From Bradyrhizobium sp. dw_411 (GTDB lineage: Bacteria; Pseudomonadota; Alphaproteobacteria; Rhizobiales; Xanthobacteraceae), in assembly GCF_018449695.1 (NCBI RefSeq), contig NZ_JAAVUY010000001.1, positions 310,001-374,000 of the forward strand: DNA of 64,000 bases. The letters run 5' to 3'. Shown here one piece after another: positions 26,421 to 38,360 of the stretch. The notes below the pieces were generated by a model. It made no database searches, had not been told where the DNA came from, and saw only the letters and a list, made by a program, of their open reading frames with translations. Within the stretch, counting starts at the first letter, position 1. Every line of letters begins with the position of its first letter. The translations under genes were made by a program, and so were the position numbers.

Positions 26421-28175
26421 TTACAGCGGCAGTTCCGGCTCGCGGCGTGCGTTACGTTTTGCCGTGGTCGCGGAAGGGGATGCGGTCGAACGCGTGAAAC
26501 TCCAGCGGATCGAGGACGCCTGCCGCGAATCCTGGCGGATCACGATCTGGGCGGTGCGCCGGGGTCCGTCGTTTCCGGCCAGAAACACGCTGTCCTCAAG
26601 TTCGACCTTGTCGTCGAGTGCCTCGAAGGTCCAGACATCGCGGTTGGGCAGCACCAGCATCACGCCGCGCGCGTCGCTGAGCCGGCTTGCCTTGACCGAC
26701 GGATGCAAATGAAACCGCAGCGCATAGTCGGTATTGGTCCCTTTGATCCGGCCGCCGGGTGCGGGCGTCAGGGAGTCCTCGCCATCAACCCGCGCGCCGT
26801 CATGCGCCAGCATCAGCACCCGGCGATGCACCACGCCGAACTTGTCGAGATAGCCGTCATGTGACGTGGTCAACAACACGCCATTATCGATCACCTCGCG
26901 ATAGCTTTCCACGACGGTCGGCCCGCCGACGATGGGCGCGCCTCGCAGCATCCGTTTCACCGCGGAGAGCTCGACGAAATGGCAGGACGAGGTTTCGTGA
27001 TAGGTCAGCGTCGAATGCGCCGGTGTGCCGCGCGCAAAACTGCGCCAGTTGTCGCGGCCGGTGGCGGGCATGCCGCAATTGATCACGATCCGGCTCGGCC
27101 CCGACGATAATTCGAACGATAGGCAGCCGGCATGGGCGTCGTGACTGAGGTTCGGCGGCGGCGGTGCGCCGGTATCCATGATGATTGTGGTGGCGCCGGC
27201 GTCGAGCCGCTGAAAGCCGGTATGCGGCATATGCGCCATCGGCGCACCATGGGCATCGTCGTAGGCCAGCAGGGTCGCCAGCAGATCGGAAGGCGCGCTG
27301 CTCATGCCGTTGAACATCGCGAAACTGCCGTCGCCATGGCGGAAGAAGCGCAGCATCGGCATCATGCGATCGATCGCGTTCAACAGTGCCGGCGGCGGCG
27401 CGATGTTGCGGGCGGCGAAGGTTTGCCGCAGCGGCAACAGGTCGATCAACAGCTCGATCAATGCGCCGGGATTGCGCGAGATATGTCCGCCATCGGGCAG
27501 AATCTGGCGCTGCAATTCGTCGGAGAGTTTGCGCGCAGCGGAGCGGATGTGCCGCGCCTGGTTGGCGAGGCAGAGTGAGGCGTAGCACAGCGCAATCAGC
27601 ACCTGCAGCCGCGGCACCCCGTCAGGGATATCGAGCATGGTGTAGCGCATATAGCGGATCTCGCGGGTCAGGCCCCGCAGATAGCGCCGGTAGAATTTGC
27701 CGTCGGTGTCGCCGAGTACCAGCGGCGCCTGCGACAACAGCGAGATCACGCGGCGCGCGGCCACGTCGGCGCGGCGGCTGATCGGCCGCTTGTGTCCCTG
27801 ATTGGAAATCCAGTCGTCGACCAGCGAGCGCGCATTGGCGCGGGTCAGCGCGGTATCGGCCGCGCGCAGATGCCTTAGCCACCCGAAGCCGAGAAGCGCC
27901 ACCTCCCAATCTTCCGACGGCGGCTCGAGATCGAAGATCGAGCGGCCATGGCAGGTTACGATCTTGCCGGCAAACACGAAGCGCCCGGCATAGATTTCGG
28001 CTGCCCGGGTGGCGTCGGCGGTACGCAGGTCATGCGGCGCGATGATCAAGCGATCGGTACGGCCGGGCCACAGCCGGGATACCGCGACAGAGCCACCGCT
28101 CGCACGCGCCATCATGTTCCGCGCGAAACGGCCCATGATCAGCGTCGAGATTCGTCTGCGGTGAGCGACCGACAC
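26421..28175 (-). CDS. heparinase II/III family protein
   Basis: 584 residues with a GTG start at 28175 preceded by AAGG. The N-terminal half is an alpha-helical toroid with WLRHLRAADT and HIRSAARKL-like segments. The C-terminal half is the beta-sandwich Hepar_II_III domain with HAGCLSFELSSGPSRIVINCG and HSTLTYHETSSC (landmarks HAGCLSFEL and HSTLTYHETSS). The family cleaves uronate-containing polysaccharides. Here, between purH and rsmB, the real substrate is unknown and no polysaccharide utilisation genes accompany it. Confidence 0.9.
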   Translation of the reverse strand: MSVAHRRRISTLIMGRFARNMMARASGGSVAVSRLWPGRTDRLIIAPHDLRTADATRAAEIYAGRFVFAGKIVTCHGRSIFDLEPPSEDWEVALLGFGWLRHLRAADTALTRANARSLVDDWISNQGHKRPISRRADVAARRVISLLSQAPLVLGDTDGKFYRRYLRGLTREIRYMRYTMLDIPDGVPRLQVLIALCYASLCLANQARHIRSAARKLSDELQRQILPDGGHISRNPGALIELLIDLLPLRQTFAARNIAPPPALLNAIDRMMPMLRFFRHGDGSFAMFNGMSSAPSDLLATLLAYDDAHGAPMAHMPHTGFQRLDAGATTIIMDTGAPPPPNLSHDAHAGCLSFELSSGPSRIVINCGMPATGRDNWRSFARGTPAHSTLTYHETSSCHFVELSAVKRMLRGAPIVGGPTVVESYREVIDNGVLLTTSHDGYLDKFGVVHRRVLMLAHDGARVDGEDSLTPAPGGRIKGTNTDYALRFHLHPSVKASRLSDARGVMLVLPNRDVWTFEALDDKVELEDSVFLAGNDGPRRTAQIVIRQDSRQASSIRWSFTRSTASPSATTAKRNARREPELPL

Positions 28176-28289
28176 GCCTTACCTTGTTTGGGAGGATTCT
28201 CTCGCGAATCCTTTTAATCCGGAAACGCGGCCAAGACACCATCTTGCAAGGCGCGAATCACCGCATCGGTTGCGAAATGCGGTGCAAAA

Positions 28290-29642
28290 TCAGGATTTAA
28301 CAAGTCTGGCGGCGTAAAAGCCGTCGAGGCCGCCCAGCCGGGGGTCCTCGCGCGGCAGGTGGCAGGGCAGGGTGCGCAAATCGCCTTCCGCGGTCAGGAT
28401 TTCGGTGAGACCCGCGACTTCGCCGGCCTCGATCGGGACGCGGCGCATCGTGGACTCGGTGGCCAGAAGCGCCGAGACGACCTGCTCGCCCTCTTCCGGT
28501 TCCAGCGAACAGGTGCAATAGACCAGCATTCCGCCCGGCTTCAGCCGGGTGACGGCCTTTTGCAGTAATCGTTTCTGCTGTGCCGCCAGCGCGGAAATAT
28601 CGGATTCCTGCCGGAGCCAGCCGACATCGGGATGACGCCGGATCGTGCCGGTCGAGGTACAGGGCGCATCGAGCAGGATACCGTCGACGTCTCCCTGGCT
28701 TTCCTGACTGAGCCAGTCGGCCGCATCGGCTACCGCGGTCTCCGCCTCGAGCTTCAGTCGCGCCAGATTGTCACGCAGCCGCGCCATCCGGCTGGGCGAG
28801 CGGTCGACGGCCGTGACGCGCGCGCCGGCCTGCACGAGCTGGGAGGTCTTGCCGCCGGGCGCGGCGCAGAGATCGACGATAGTCTTGCCGGCGATATCGC
28901 CGAACAGGCGCGCCGGCAAAGCGGCGGCGGCGTCCTGTACCCACCAATGGCCCTCGTTGAACCCCGGCAGCATCGTCACCGATCCCTGCAACAGGGTGCG
29001 AACCGACCCCGTGGCGAGTATTTCGCCGTGCAGCCGCGTCGCCCATTGTTCCGCGTCGGACTTCACGGTCAGATCGAGCGATGGTTCATGGCCGATCGCC
29101 ACCGCGATGTCGCGCGCGACGGTCTCGCCGTAATGGGCGATCCAGCGCGCGAGCAGCCATGGCGGCACGTCGAGCGTCTGCGACTTGACCTCCTCGATCA
29201 GCGGGTGTCCCTCGCGCGCGCAACGGCGCAGCACGGCGTTGACCAGCCCGGCATATTTCGCGGCCCGCCGATCCGACTGCACCAGCCGCACCGACAGATC
29301 AACCGCGGCGTGGTCGGGCACATCCATCCAAAGGATCTGCGCGGCTCCGATCAGGAGCGCACTTTGCGCACGTGGGGCGTCGGTCGGAATGCCGCGATCG
29401 AGCAGCCGCGACAGCACATGACCCAGCGTGCCCAGCCGCCGCAAAATCGTCGCCACCAGACGCCGCATCAAGGCGCGGTCGCGGTCGGAGAGATTTTTCA
29501 GTCCGGGGTGGGCGGCCGCGCCATCGAGTTGCTCGTCGAGCGTTCGGTGCTTGTGCAGTACACCGTCAAGAATATCCGCTGCGATCCGCCGCGCCGCTAG
29601 ACCGGGCACTTCGGATGGCAAGGCAAATCGTTGTGGGGGCAT
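28290..29642 (-). CDS. rsmB: 16S rRNA m5C methyltransferase, RsmB/Fmu-like
   Basis: 450 residues. The N-terminal NusB-like RNA-binding domain (AARRIAADILDGVLHK ... DRALMRRLVATILRRLG) precedes an AdoMet methyltransferase domain: motif I VDLCAAPGGKTSQL, the catalytic Cys regions DAPCTSTG and YCTCSLEPEEGEQV. This is the architecture of RsmB, which methylates C967 of 16S rRNA. It is divergent from the DUF1674 gene. Confidence 0.95.
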   Translation of the reverse strand: MPPQRFALPSEVPGLAARRIAADILDGVLHKHRTLDEQLDGAAAHPGLKNLSDRDRALMRRLVATILRRLGTLGHVLSRLLDRGIPTDAPRAQSALLIGAAQILWMDVPDHAAVDLSVRLVQSDRRAAKYAGLVNAVLRRCAREGHPLIEEVKSQTLDVPPWLLARWIAHYGETVARDIAVAIGHEPSLDLTVKSDAEQWATRLHGEILATGSVRTLLQGSVTMLPGFNEGHWWVQDAAAALPARLFGDIAGKTIVDLCAAPGGKTSQLVQAGARVTAVDRSPSRMARLRDNLARLKLEAETAVADAADWLSQESQGDVDGILLDAPCTSTGTIRRHPDVGWLRQESDISALAAQQKRLLQKAVTRLKPGGMLVYCTCSLEPEEGEQVVSALLATESTMRRVPIEAGEVAGLTEILTAEGDLRTLPCHLPREDPRLGGLDGFYAARLVKS

Positions 29643-29846
29643 GGAGCGGGAACATCTCGCGGTATCGGACAGCTACTCGCATTTCAGCTTTTGCCGTCAA
29701 AAGGGAAGACACCTTTGGCAGGGGAATATGCCAAATGTAAGAATCGCCTTTATGACTTCACAGTTCGGGTGTGAGCTGTCTACGGAAGTATTGAATCTGA
29801 TGGGCCAGCCATCTTGATTAAGCCAACTTAGCGGCTGGAGAGTGCG

Positions 29847-30065
29847 ATGACAGACAATCCTTCACTGCGTGAGACGACGGCACCTGTTCCCGAACGGAAA
29901 CCGCTCTCGCCGGCGGCCCAGCGTGCGCTCGCTGAGGCTGAAGCGCGCCGGCAGGCGGCTATGGCTGACGCCAAGCCCTTACCCAAGGAATACCAGGGAC
30001 CGAAGGGTCCGGAACCGACCCGGTACGGCGATTGGGAAACCAAGGGCATTGCCTCGGATTTTTGA
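29847..30065 (+). CDS. DUF1674 protein, SdhAF4-like succinate dehydrogenase assembly factor
   Basis: 72 residues. The C-terminal block GPEPTRYGDWETKGIASDF matches the DUF1674/SDHAF4 signature (GPEPTRYGDWExKGxxxDF). In mitochondria the homologue binds flavinated SdhA during complex II assembly; a similar bacterial role is likely. A GGAGAG ribosome site precedes the ATG. Its position beside rsmB is common in related bacteria. A terminator follows. Confidence 0.9.
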   Translation: MTDNPSLRETTAPVPERKPLSPAAQRALAEAEARRQAAMADAKPLPKEYQGPKGPEPTRYGDWETKGIASDF

Positions 30066-30086
30066 GGTCGTGCGGTTTCCAAACAA

Positions 30087-30115
30087 AAAACCGCGCAGAG
30101 TGCGCGGTTTTCTAA
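30087..30115 (+). terminator. intrinsic terminator after DUF1674 gene
   Basis: AAAACCGCGC-AGAGT-GCGCGGTTTT, a perfect 10-base stem ending in a T run, 20 bases after the stop codon. The A-run on the other side makes it usable from the opposite strand as well. Confidence 0.92.
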
Positions 30116-30124
30116 AATCCTCCA

Positions 30125-30206
30125 ACGTCATTCCGGGGCGAGCGCAAAGCGATCGAACCCGGAATCTCGAGATTCCGGGTTCGCATGCGCGCCCCGGAAT
30201 GACGTT
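30125..30206. repeat. palindromic repeat, CATTCCGGGG family
   Basis: Outer arms ACGTCATTCCGGGG and CCCCGGAATGACGT, inner arms GAACCCGGAATCTCGA and TCGAGATTCCGGGTTC. A second copy of the outer arms is at 51688-51782. It lies between the convergent DUF1674 and L,D-transpeptidase genes. Confidence 0.88.
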
Positions 30207-30214
30207 GCTTTGGA

Positions 30215-30727
30215 TCAGCGTGTGACCACGACCGTGGTGCCGACCGAAACCCGCTGGTACAGGTCGGTGATATCGGGGTTCAGCATCCGGATGCAGCCGT
30301 AGGATACGAACCCGCCGACCGAACCCGGCACGTTGGTGCCGTGGATCGCGTATTCGCCGCCGGCCAGCGTCATTGCGGCAACGCCCATCGGATTATGCGG
30401 CGAACCGCCGGCGATCACGTCCGGGATCGACGGCTTGTCACGCTTCACTTCGGCTGGCGGCGACCATGCCGGATTGCGGTATTTGCCGTCGATCCGGGTG
30501 GTGCCGGCCCATTGCTTGCCGGACTTGCCGACGCCGACGGGGTAACGGACAGCATGGCCTGAATCGAGGATCAAATAGAGGCGGCGTTCGTTGGTATGCA
30601 CAACGATGGTTCCCGGCGAATAATCGCCGCGAACGCCGACTACTTCGGGGTTCGCCTGCGCGCCGGTCGTTCCCAGCATCCCGGCCCCAATGGTCACCGC
30701 TAGCGCCACCGCAATCCTCAACGACAT
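30215..30727 (-). CDS. L,D-transpeptidase (YkuD domain)
   Basis: 170 residues from the ATG at 30727, chosen because GGAGAAGG precedes it and a signal peptide (LRIAVALAVTIGAGMLGTTGAQA) follows. A longer in-frame extension exists but has neither. The catalytic motif HGTN ... SYGCIRM is intact, with the nucleophilic Cys in YGCIRM. The enzyme would form 3-3 cross-links in peptidoglycan or attach outer-membrane anchors. Rhizobiales carry many paralogues. Confidence 0.95.
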   Translation of the reverse strand: MSLRIAVALAVTIGAGMLGTTGAQANPEVVGVRGDYSPGTIVVHTNERRLYLILDSGHAVRYPVGVGKSGKQWAGTTRIDGKYRNPAWSPPAEVKRDKPSIPDVIAGGSPHNPMGVAAMTLAGGEYAIHGTNVPGSVGGFVSYGCIRMLNPDITDLYQRVSVGTTVVVTR

Positions 30728-31340
30728 CACCTTCTCCAATTTCGCTTCCGTCCCTCGGGGACAGTCAAATCGACGCAAAACCCGCAAAATAGCTGACTTA
30801 TCCCACCCATTTTTAACCGCGCGCGTTAACCAAACGCTTTCCGCACGGGCGCCGGGGTCAGTTCCGAGGCTGCAACAGAGGAAATGTTGGCAACAAAGTA
30901 AATGACCTGAAAACAACACTCGTCAGGAAACGAGCCGCAGGCGCGGCCTGCCACTGACGATTGCGTGAGGTGGCGAGCACTCCTCCGTCCGGACGGCCTC
31001 CGAGGACTACTTGATGCCTGTCACGACGAAGAGTGCCCATCTCGTCGGGATGTCCGGGTGATCGCCGATATATTTGGTGATGGTGTGCCGAACGAACGGA
31101 TGTTGGAGTGCGTTCCTGTCAAAGGCGGATATGCGCTCCACGGAAGTGCCCTGTTCTGCACATCCGTGGAAATTTCGATCAGCCGCTACGGTTGCGGATT
31201 CGTATAGAAAAACACCGGCGGATCGGCGGCTGGTCCGGAAGCCTGCCGGGCATTCGCACCGCAAGTCATCAAGACCACGCAAAAGATCACGTGGCCCAAC
31301 AAGCGGACCCAGCGGGATAACGCTTGCGCAAGGCCGCTCT
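30728..31340. other. long gap between L,D-transpeptidase and acs; possible gene remnant
   Basis: About 610 bases. Just downstream of acs, in the same direction, a short frame reads LLGHVIFCVVLMTCGANARQ like a secretion signal and then stops at 31186-31188 after only about 25 further residues. Another minus frame remains open from there to 31007 with a plausible protein-like sequence. This may be the frameshifted remains of a small exported protein gene, but I recognise no family. The rest should include the L,D-transpeptidase promoter. Confidence 0.35.
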
Positions 31341-33293
<1,953 letters not shown>

Positions 33294-33660
33294 TGTCCCC
33301 TCCACTCACAGCGGGCCACCCGGCGCGCGCTGGCCATCTTGATTGTTGGCGTGATTATGCGTCGCCGGGCGATGGGCGGACAAGGCGCAAACGTCTGCGA
33401 CCTTGGTCGGGCTGGCTCTCGCCGCTCCGATCTTGCCCCGGAAAGCGATCACTTTCGCGTTTTGGCAAAGCCTGAAATCAACGTTATCGCGCGAATGGCT
33501 CCCATGAAAGGTATTTAGAAACCTCTGATAACTGATTCGGGACTCGCAATGGCCGGGGTTACCCCCTAAATCGCGTTTCCGGGGCCGGGCGGTCCCACCC
33601 GGAACCAAGCCATAATAAGCGGCATTACCGGATAGCAGGCGGAGCAAGGCGACTACGGTC
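33294..33660. other. divergent promoter region between acs and topoisomerase IB genes
   Basis: About 365 bases without a convincing gene. Both divergent promoters must be here. The stretch 33550-33600 is rich in GGCCGGGG/CCGGGG tracts and may form local structure, but I cannot assign a known RNA element. Confidence 0.35.
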
Positions 33661-34833
33661 ATGACAGATCAGCAGAATTTCGAGGCTACGCGGCCCGTTT
33701 CCGCCGATCCCGCCGTAGCCTTGGCGGAAGCGCTGGGGCAATTGCCCAAAGCGGCTCCCGTAAAGGCGCCTGTCGTCAAGACATCCGCAGCCCCCGGCAT
33801 CGCCGCCAAAACCTCCGTCGAAGCCTTGGCCCGCGATATCGGTCTTACCCTCGGCGACCAGAACGAATTGACCATCCGCCGGATCAAGCGCGGCAAGAAC
33901 TATTCCTTCGTCCGTGCCAACGGCACGCCGATCCGCCATGTCGGCACCATCCGGCGGCTGAATTCGATGGCGGTGCCCCCGGCCTACCAGCAAGTGCGCT
34001 ATTCGCCCGATCCGACCTCGCATCTGCAGGCCGTCGGCATCGATGCGGCCGGCCGGCTGCAATACCGCTATCACGCCGATTGGGAGAAGGTCCGCGAACA
34101 CCGCAAGGCGCATCGCCTGGCGCGGCTGGTTGCAGCACTTCCGAAAATCCGGCGCAACGTGTCCATGCATCTGTCGGGCGACGAGCCGACCCGCGAATTC
34201 GCGCTGTCGGCCGTGATCGAGCTGATCGCGCGCACCGCGATCCGCCCCGGCAACGAATCCTATGCCCGCCTCAACGGCACCCGCGGCGCCACCACGCTTT
34301 TGAAGTCCAATGTCGTGCTGGAAGACGATACGCTGGTGCTGGCCTTCAAGGCCAAGGGCGGCAAGGCCGTGCGCAAGGAATGCGACGCAGCGAAACTTGT
34401 CCGCGCGATCGGCATTTTGCGCAGCGTGCCCGGCAAACGCATGTTTCAGTATCGCGACAATTCCGGGACCGTGCGCACGGTGTCGACCACGACCGTCAAT
34501 GCATTCTTGCGCGAGATCGCCGGCATCAAGATTTCGCTGAAGGATTTTCGCACCCTGATGGCGTCAGCCGTGGTGCTGGAATCGCTGTCGCGGATTTCGC
34601 CCGCAGCCAGCGCCCGCGGCCGCAAGAAGCAGGTGCTCGAAGCCGTCCGCGCCGCCGCGGATGAGCTGTCGAACACGCCGGCGATCTGCCGCAAGAGCTA
34701 CGTCCACGATACCATCGTCACGGCGTTCGAAGACGGCATCCTCGAGCGCTTCGCCGCGACGATGAAGGGCTATCGCTCGCAGTCCAAGCGCGAGCAGTTG
34801 CTGGCGCAGGTGGTTTCGGCCGCAGCGGCTTAG
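33661..34833 (+). CDS. type IB DNA topoisomerase
   Basis: 390 residues. The poxvirus/bacterial TopIB type is shown by KNYSFVRANGTPIR and IRRLNSMAVPPAYQQV (landmarks RRLNSMAVPPAY), the catalytic-domain block AIRPGNESYA, FKAKGGKAVRKE, LKDFRTLMASAVV and the C-terminal SYVHDTIVTAFEDG with the nucleophilic Tyr. It relaxes supercoils by a 3'-phosphotyrosyl intermediate. An Ala/Pro-rich N-terminal tail of about 50 residues is poorly conserved. Confidence 0.95.
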   Translation: MTDQQNFEATRPVSADPAVALAEALGQLPKAAPVKAPVVKTSAAPGIAAKTSVEALARDIGLTLGDQNELTIRRIKRGKNYSFVRANGTPIRHVGTIRRLNSMAVPPAYQQVRYSPDPTSHLQAVGIDAAGRLQYRYHADWEKVREHRKAHRLARLVAALPKIRRNVSMHLSGDEPTREFALSAVIELIARTAIRPGNESYARLNGTRGATTLLKSNVVLEDDTLVLAFKAKGGKAVRKECDAAKLVRAIGILRSVPGKRMFQYRDNSGTVRTVSTTTVNAFLREIAGIKISLKDFRTLMASAVVLESLSRISPAASARGRKKQVLEAVRAAADELSNTPAICRKSYVHDTIVTAFEDGILERFAATMKGYRSQSKREQLLAQVVSAAAA

Positions 34834-34882
34834 GCTGTTTTTCCTCTTCTGGGTCAAGAGCTGAACGCGCGACGGCCAAACC

Positions 34883-34963
34883 GTCATTGCGAGCGTTAGC
34901 GAAGCAATCCATTGGGAAACAAGGAAGTGTGGATTGCTTCGTCGCGTCGCTCCTCGCAATGAT
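34883..34963. repeat. palindromic repeat, GAAGCAATCCA family
   Basis: CGTCATTGCGAGCGTTAGCG plus GAAGCAATCCA pairs with TGGATTGCTTC and CGCTCCTCGCAATGATG around a central loop. Same family as 12766-12875. It sits between the convergent topoisomerase and EVE genes. Confidence 0.9.
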
Positions 34964-34968
34964 GAATC

Positions 34969-35382
34969 CTAAAGGCCGCCCATCTTGCAGACGATCTTCC
35001 ATTCTTCCGCGGTGACCGGCTGCACCGACAGCCGGGAATATTTCACCAGCGCCATGTCGACCAATCGCTTGTCGGCCTTGATCGCGGCCATCGTCACCGG
35101 GGCCTTCAGCGGCTTGTCGGCTTTGATGTCGACACAAACGAACTTGCCGGTTTTGTCGGTGGGATCGGTGTAGGCTTCCTTGATGATCTCGGCGATGCCG
35201 ACGATCTCCTTGCCTTCGTTGGAATGGTAGAAAAAGGCGAGATCGCCCTTCTTCATTTTCACGAGGTTCTGCCGCGCGGTGAAATTGCGCACGCCGGTCC
35301 AGGCCTCGCCCTTGGCGCCTTTCGCGACCTGCTGATCCCACGACCAGGTGGACGGTTCGGATTTCACCAGCCAGTGCGCCAT
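34969..35382 (-). CDS. EVE domain protein
   Basis: 137 residues, a single EVE domain: HWLVKSEPSTWSWDQQ at the N-terminus, GVRNFTARQNLVKMKKGDLAFFYHS, and the later VDIKADKPLKAPVTM (landmarks LVKSEPSTWSWD and LAFFYHSNEG). EVE proteins are PUA-like and bind modified bases. Last gene of the tsaD-gpsA-EVE unit, two bases after gpsA. Confidence 0.95.
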   Translation of the reverse strand: MAHWLVKSEPSTWSWDQQVAKGAKGEAWTGVRNFTARQNLVKMKKGDLAFFYHSNEGKEIVGIAEIIKEAYTDPTDKTGKFVCVDIKADKPLKAPVTMAAIKADKRLVDMALVKYSRLSVQPVTAEEWKIVCKMGGL

Positions 35383-35384
35383 TA

Positions 35385-36365
35385 TTATCCCTCTGCCTTG
35401 AACGGCCGCGTCAAAAGACTCTCGATCGCATCGTCGATGGTGGTTGCGCCGTTCAGGATGGCGGCGACCGCATTTGACACGGGCATGTCGACGTCCTGCG
35501 CCGTCGCCAGTTCGATCAGTACGGGTGCAGTGAATTCACCTTCAGCGAGCTTGTCGCGCGGCCGTGCTTCGCCGCGTCCCAGCGCCATGCCAAGCGCGAA
35601 ATTGCGCGATTGCGGGCTTGAACAGGTCAGGATCAGATCGCCCAGGCCCGACAGCCCCGCCATGGTTTCGCTGCGCGCGCCACAGGCTCGGCCGAGCCGC
35701 ACGAGTTCGCCGAAGCCGCGTGTGGTCAATGCGGCCTGCGCCGAGGCGCCGAGTTTTTTGCCGGCGGCGATTCCCGCGGCGATCGCCAGCACGTTTTTCG
35801 CCGCGCCGCCGATCTCGACGCCGCGAATATCCGAGGTGTGATAGAGCCTGAAGCTCGGCGAACCCAAAGCTTGCGCCAATGCGCCGGCCAATTCGACTTC
35901 CTTTGCCGCAAGCGTGACCGCCGTGGGCAGGCCTCGCGCCACGTCTTCGGCAAAGCTCGGTCCCGACAGGATGGCCGGGCGCGCGTCGGGTGCTGCTTCC
36001 GCGATCACCTCGGTCATGAATTTATGGGTACCGCGCTCGATGCCTTTGGCGCAGGCGATGACCGGTGTGGCTCTGGCGAGATGAGGCGTGAGCGCGGTGA
36101 CTGCCGCGCGCAAACTTTGCGCCGGTGTCGCAATCAGGATGATGTCGGCCAGTGCGGCGCGTGCGATATCGTCTGTCACGTCGATATTCGCCTGCAGCGT
36201 CATGCCCGATAATTTCGGATTGATGCGGGTTGCGGCGATCTGCGCGGCTGTGGCCGAGTTGCGCGGGCACAGTATCACCTTGCGTCCGGCACGCGTGGCG
36301 AGCGCGGCCAGCGCCGTCCCCCACGCGCCGGCGCCGATCACTGCGACCTTATCGAAGCCCGTCAT
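35385..36365 (-). CDS. gpsA: glycerol-3-phosphate dehydrogenase (NAD(P)+)
   Basis: 326 residues. N-terminal [13 protein letters not shown] binding motif, the ATPAQSLR and CAKGIERGT segments, [18 protein letters not shown] and [20 protein letters not shown] with the catalytic Lys regions are all typical. It makes sn-glycerol-3-phosphate for phospholipids. It is separated by two bases from both tsaD and the EVE gene. Confidence 0.97.
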   Translation of the reverse strand: MTGFDKVAVIGAGAWGTALAALATRAGRKVILCPRNSATAAQIAATRINPKLSGMTLQANIDVTDDIARAALADIILIATPAQSLRAAVTALTPHLARATPVIACAKGIERGTHKFMTEVIAEAAPDARPAILSGPSFAEDVARGLPTAVTLAAKEVELAGALAQALGSPSFRLYHTSDIRGVEIGGAAKNVLAIAAGIAAGKKLGASAQAALTTRGFGELVRLGRACGARSETMAGLSGLGDLILTCSSPQSRNFALGMALGRGEARPRDKLAEGEFTAPVLIELATAQDVDMPVSNAVAAILNGATTIDDAIESLLTRPFKAEG

Positions 36366-36367
36366 CG

Positions 36368-37459
36368 CTAAAACCCTGCGCGCGTATTCGCGTATCCCGC
36401 CGGGGCCGTGGCGTTTTCGTCAAGCAGCCAGCGGGCGCGCGGCGGCGTGTCCATGGTGTCGCTGAGCCCTATTGCGAGCCGTTCCGCGCCAGCCCAGGCG
36501 ATCATCGCGCCGTTGTCCGTGCACAGCGCGGGCGGTGGAATGATCAGCGTGGTCTGCGCTTTGGCGGCGACATCCTGCAGCGCCCCCCGAATGGCCTGAT
36601 TGGCCGCGACGCCACCGGCGGCGACCAATGCGCGCGGCGGACCGAATTGTTCGTGAAACAACCTCAAACCGACGTTCAATCGGTCCGCGGTCGATTCCAG
36701 TACCGCAGCTTGAAAGCCGGCGCAGAGATCGCTGATGTCCTGCGGCTCCAGCGGATCGATCCGGCTGGCTTCGTTGCGCACGGCGGTCTTCAATCCCGAT
36801 AGCGAGAAGTTGGCATCGCTGCGTCCGAGCATCGGCCGCGGAAACGCAAAGCGTTCGGCGTCACCGCCGCTGGCGGCGCGTTCGACTTCCGGTCCGCCGG
36901 GATAGGGCAGGCCGAGCATCTTTGCGACCTTGTCGAAGGCTTCGCCCATCGCATCGTCGACTGTGGTGCCGAGGCGCACATATTTGCCGACGCCGGTCAC
37001 CGCCACGATCTGGGTGTGGCCGCCGGAGGCGAGAAACAGGCAATAGGGAAATGCCAACGCGCAAGTCAGTCGCGGCGTCAGCGCGTGGGCTTCGAGATGG
37101 TTTACTGCGATCAGCGGCGTGTTGTGCACCATCGCGATCGCCTTGGCTGTGGTGAGACCGACGATCACGCCGCCGATCAGGCCGGGGCCGGCGGCCGCGG
37201 CGACCGCGGAGAGCTGTGCAAAGTCGACGCCCGCTTCCTTCATCGCGCGCTCGACAATGCCGTCGAGCAGGTCGACATGGGCGCGCGCCGCGATCTCGGG
37301 CACCACGCCGCCATAGGCCGCGTGTTCTTCGGTCTGCGAGTGCACGATATTGGACAAAATCCGGCCGGTGCCGTCGCTCTGGCGCTCGACCACGGCGGCT
37401 GCGGTTTCATCGCAGGTGGTCTCGATACCCAGAACCAGCGTTCGCGTGTCGTTACCCAA
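36368..37459 (-). CDS. tsaD: tRNA N6-threonylcarbamoyladenosine transferase TsaD
   Basis: 363 residues. N-terminal [14 protein letters not shown], the metal-binding HLEAH (HxxxH) motif, SGGHTQIV and the C-terminal [16 protein letters not shown] are diagnostic of the Kae1/TsaD family. It completes t6A37 synthesis in ANN-decoding tRNAs. First gene of the tsaD-gpsA-EVE unit. Confidence 0.98.
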   Translation of the reverse strand: MGNDTRTLVLGIETTCDETAAAVVERQSDGTGRILSNIVHSQTEEHAAYGGVVPEIAARAHVDLLDGIVERAMKEAGVDFAQLSAVAAAAGPGLIGGVIVGLTTAKAIAMVHNTPLIAVNHLEAHALTPRLTCALAFPYCLFLASGGHTQIVAVTGVGKYVRLGTTVDDAMGEAFDKVAKMLGLPYPGGPEVERAASGGDAERFAFPRPMLGRSDANFSLSGLKTAVRNEASRIDPLEPQDISDLCAGFQAAVLESTADRLNVGLRLFHEQFGPPRALVAAGGVAANQAIRGALQDVAAKAQTTLIIPPPALCTDNGAMIAWAGAERLAIGLSDTMDTPPRARWLLDENATAPAGYANTRAGF

Positions 37460-37588
37460 TTTGAGGCCTTGCGTTATCGGCGAAACCGGCGTTTTTCGTC
37501 GTCCAGAGTCAATATGGCTCTAGCATTGTGAGGTCTCGAAGTGCAATCGCCCGGTGACGCGAAAACCCCTTCAGCGACGGCGTGAAGC

Positions 37589-38326
37589 ATGGCTATTCTC
37601 GTCACGCGCCCGCATCCGGACGATGAAGCTACCGCTTTGAGCCTGCGTGCCCGGGGCTTTGAGGTTTTGCTGGCGCCGATGTTGCGGTTTGAGCCGGTGG
37701 CCTTCGATGACGACGAGGAGATGCGCTACGGCGCGGTCATCGTCACCAGCGCCAATGCATTGCGCGGGATCGAACGTCAACTTAATGGCAGAGGCTTGCT
37801 GAAGCTGCCGCTGTTTGCGGTCGGCGAACATACCGCTGCCGCAGCCCGCAGCGTCGGATTCGAAACCGTGATTCCGGCCAAGGGCGACGCCGCCAGTCTG
37901 CGCGATCTGGTGCTGGCCAGTGCGAAGACAAAAGCGCTCAAGAAGACCAGCCCGCTGCTTTATCTGGCCGGCGCCGATCTGGCCCGCGATCTGGCCGGCG
38001 AACTCGGCGAGCGCGGATTCACCGTCGTCACGCAGACGACATACAGGATGGTTCCCCTCTCCAGCCTGCCGCGCGAAACCAGCGACGCCTTTGCCGCCAA
38101 CCAGATCGAGGCGGTGCTGCATTATTCACGGCGTAGCGCGCGCGCGTTCCTGGAATCAGTTCGCGCCGCCGGTGTTGAAATATCGGCACTGGCGATCCCG
38201 CAATGCTGTATCTCGGCTGCCGTGGCCTCGGTGGTTCGCGACGCCGGGGCACCGCAGGTCATCACGGCGGCGTCACCGGATGAAAATGCCTTATTCGCGC
38301 TGCTGGACCGTGCTTTGCGAGCCTGA
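37589..38326 (+). CDS. hemD: uroporphyrinogen-III synthase
   Basis: 245 residues, a HemD-type bilobal protein: ILVTRPHPDDEATALSLRARGFEVLLAPML at the N-terminus (landmark VTRPHPDDEATA), VIVTSANALRGIE, FAVGEHTAAAARSVGF and LHYSRRSARAFLE near the hinge. It cyclises hydroxymethylbilane to uroporphyrinogen III. It is followed by the mitofilin-like and HemY-like genes, the normal alphaproteobacterial order. hemC is not between tsaD and hemD. Confidence 0.93.
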   Translation: MAILVTRPHPDDEATALSLRARGFEVLLAPMLRFEPVAFDDDEEMRYGAVIVTSANALRGIERQLNGRGLLKLPLFAVGEHTAAAARSVGFETVIPAKGDAASLRDLVLASAKTKALKKTSPLLYLAGADLARDLAGELGERGFTVVTQTTYRMVPLSSLPRETSDAFAANQIEAVLHYSRRSARAFLESVRAAGVEISALAIPQCCISAAVASVVRDAGAPQVITAASPDENALFALLDRALRA

Positions 38327-38360
38327 TCGCGCTACAACGCGGGTTCGGACCAATTGAACG

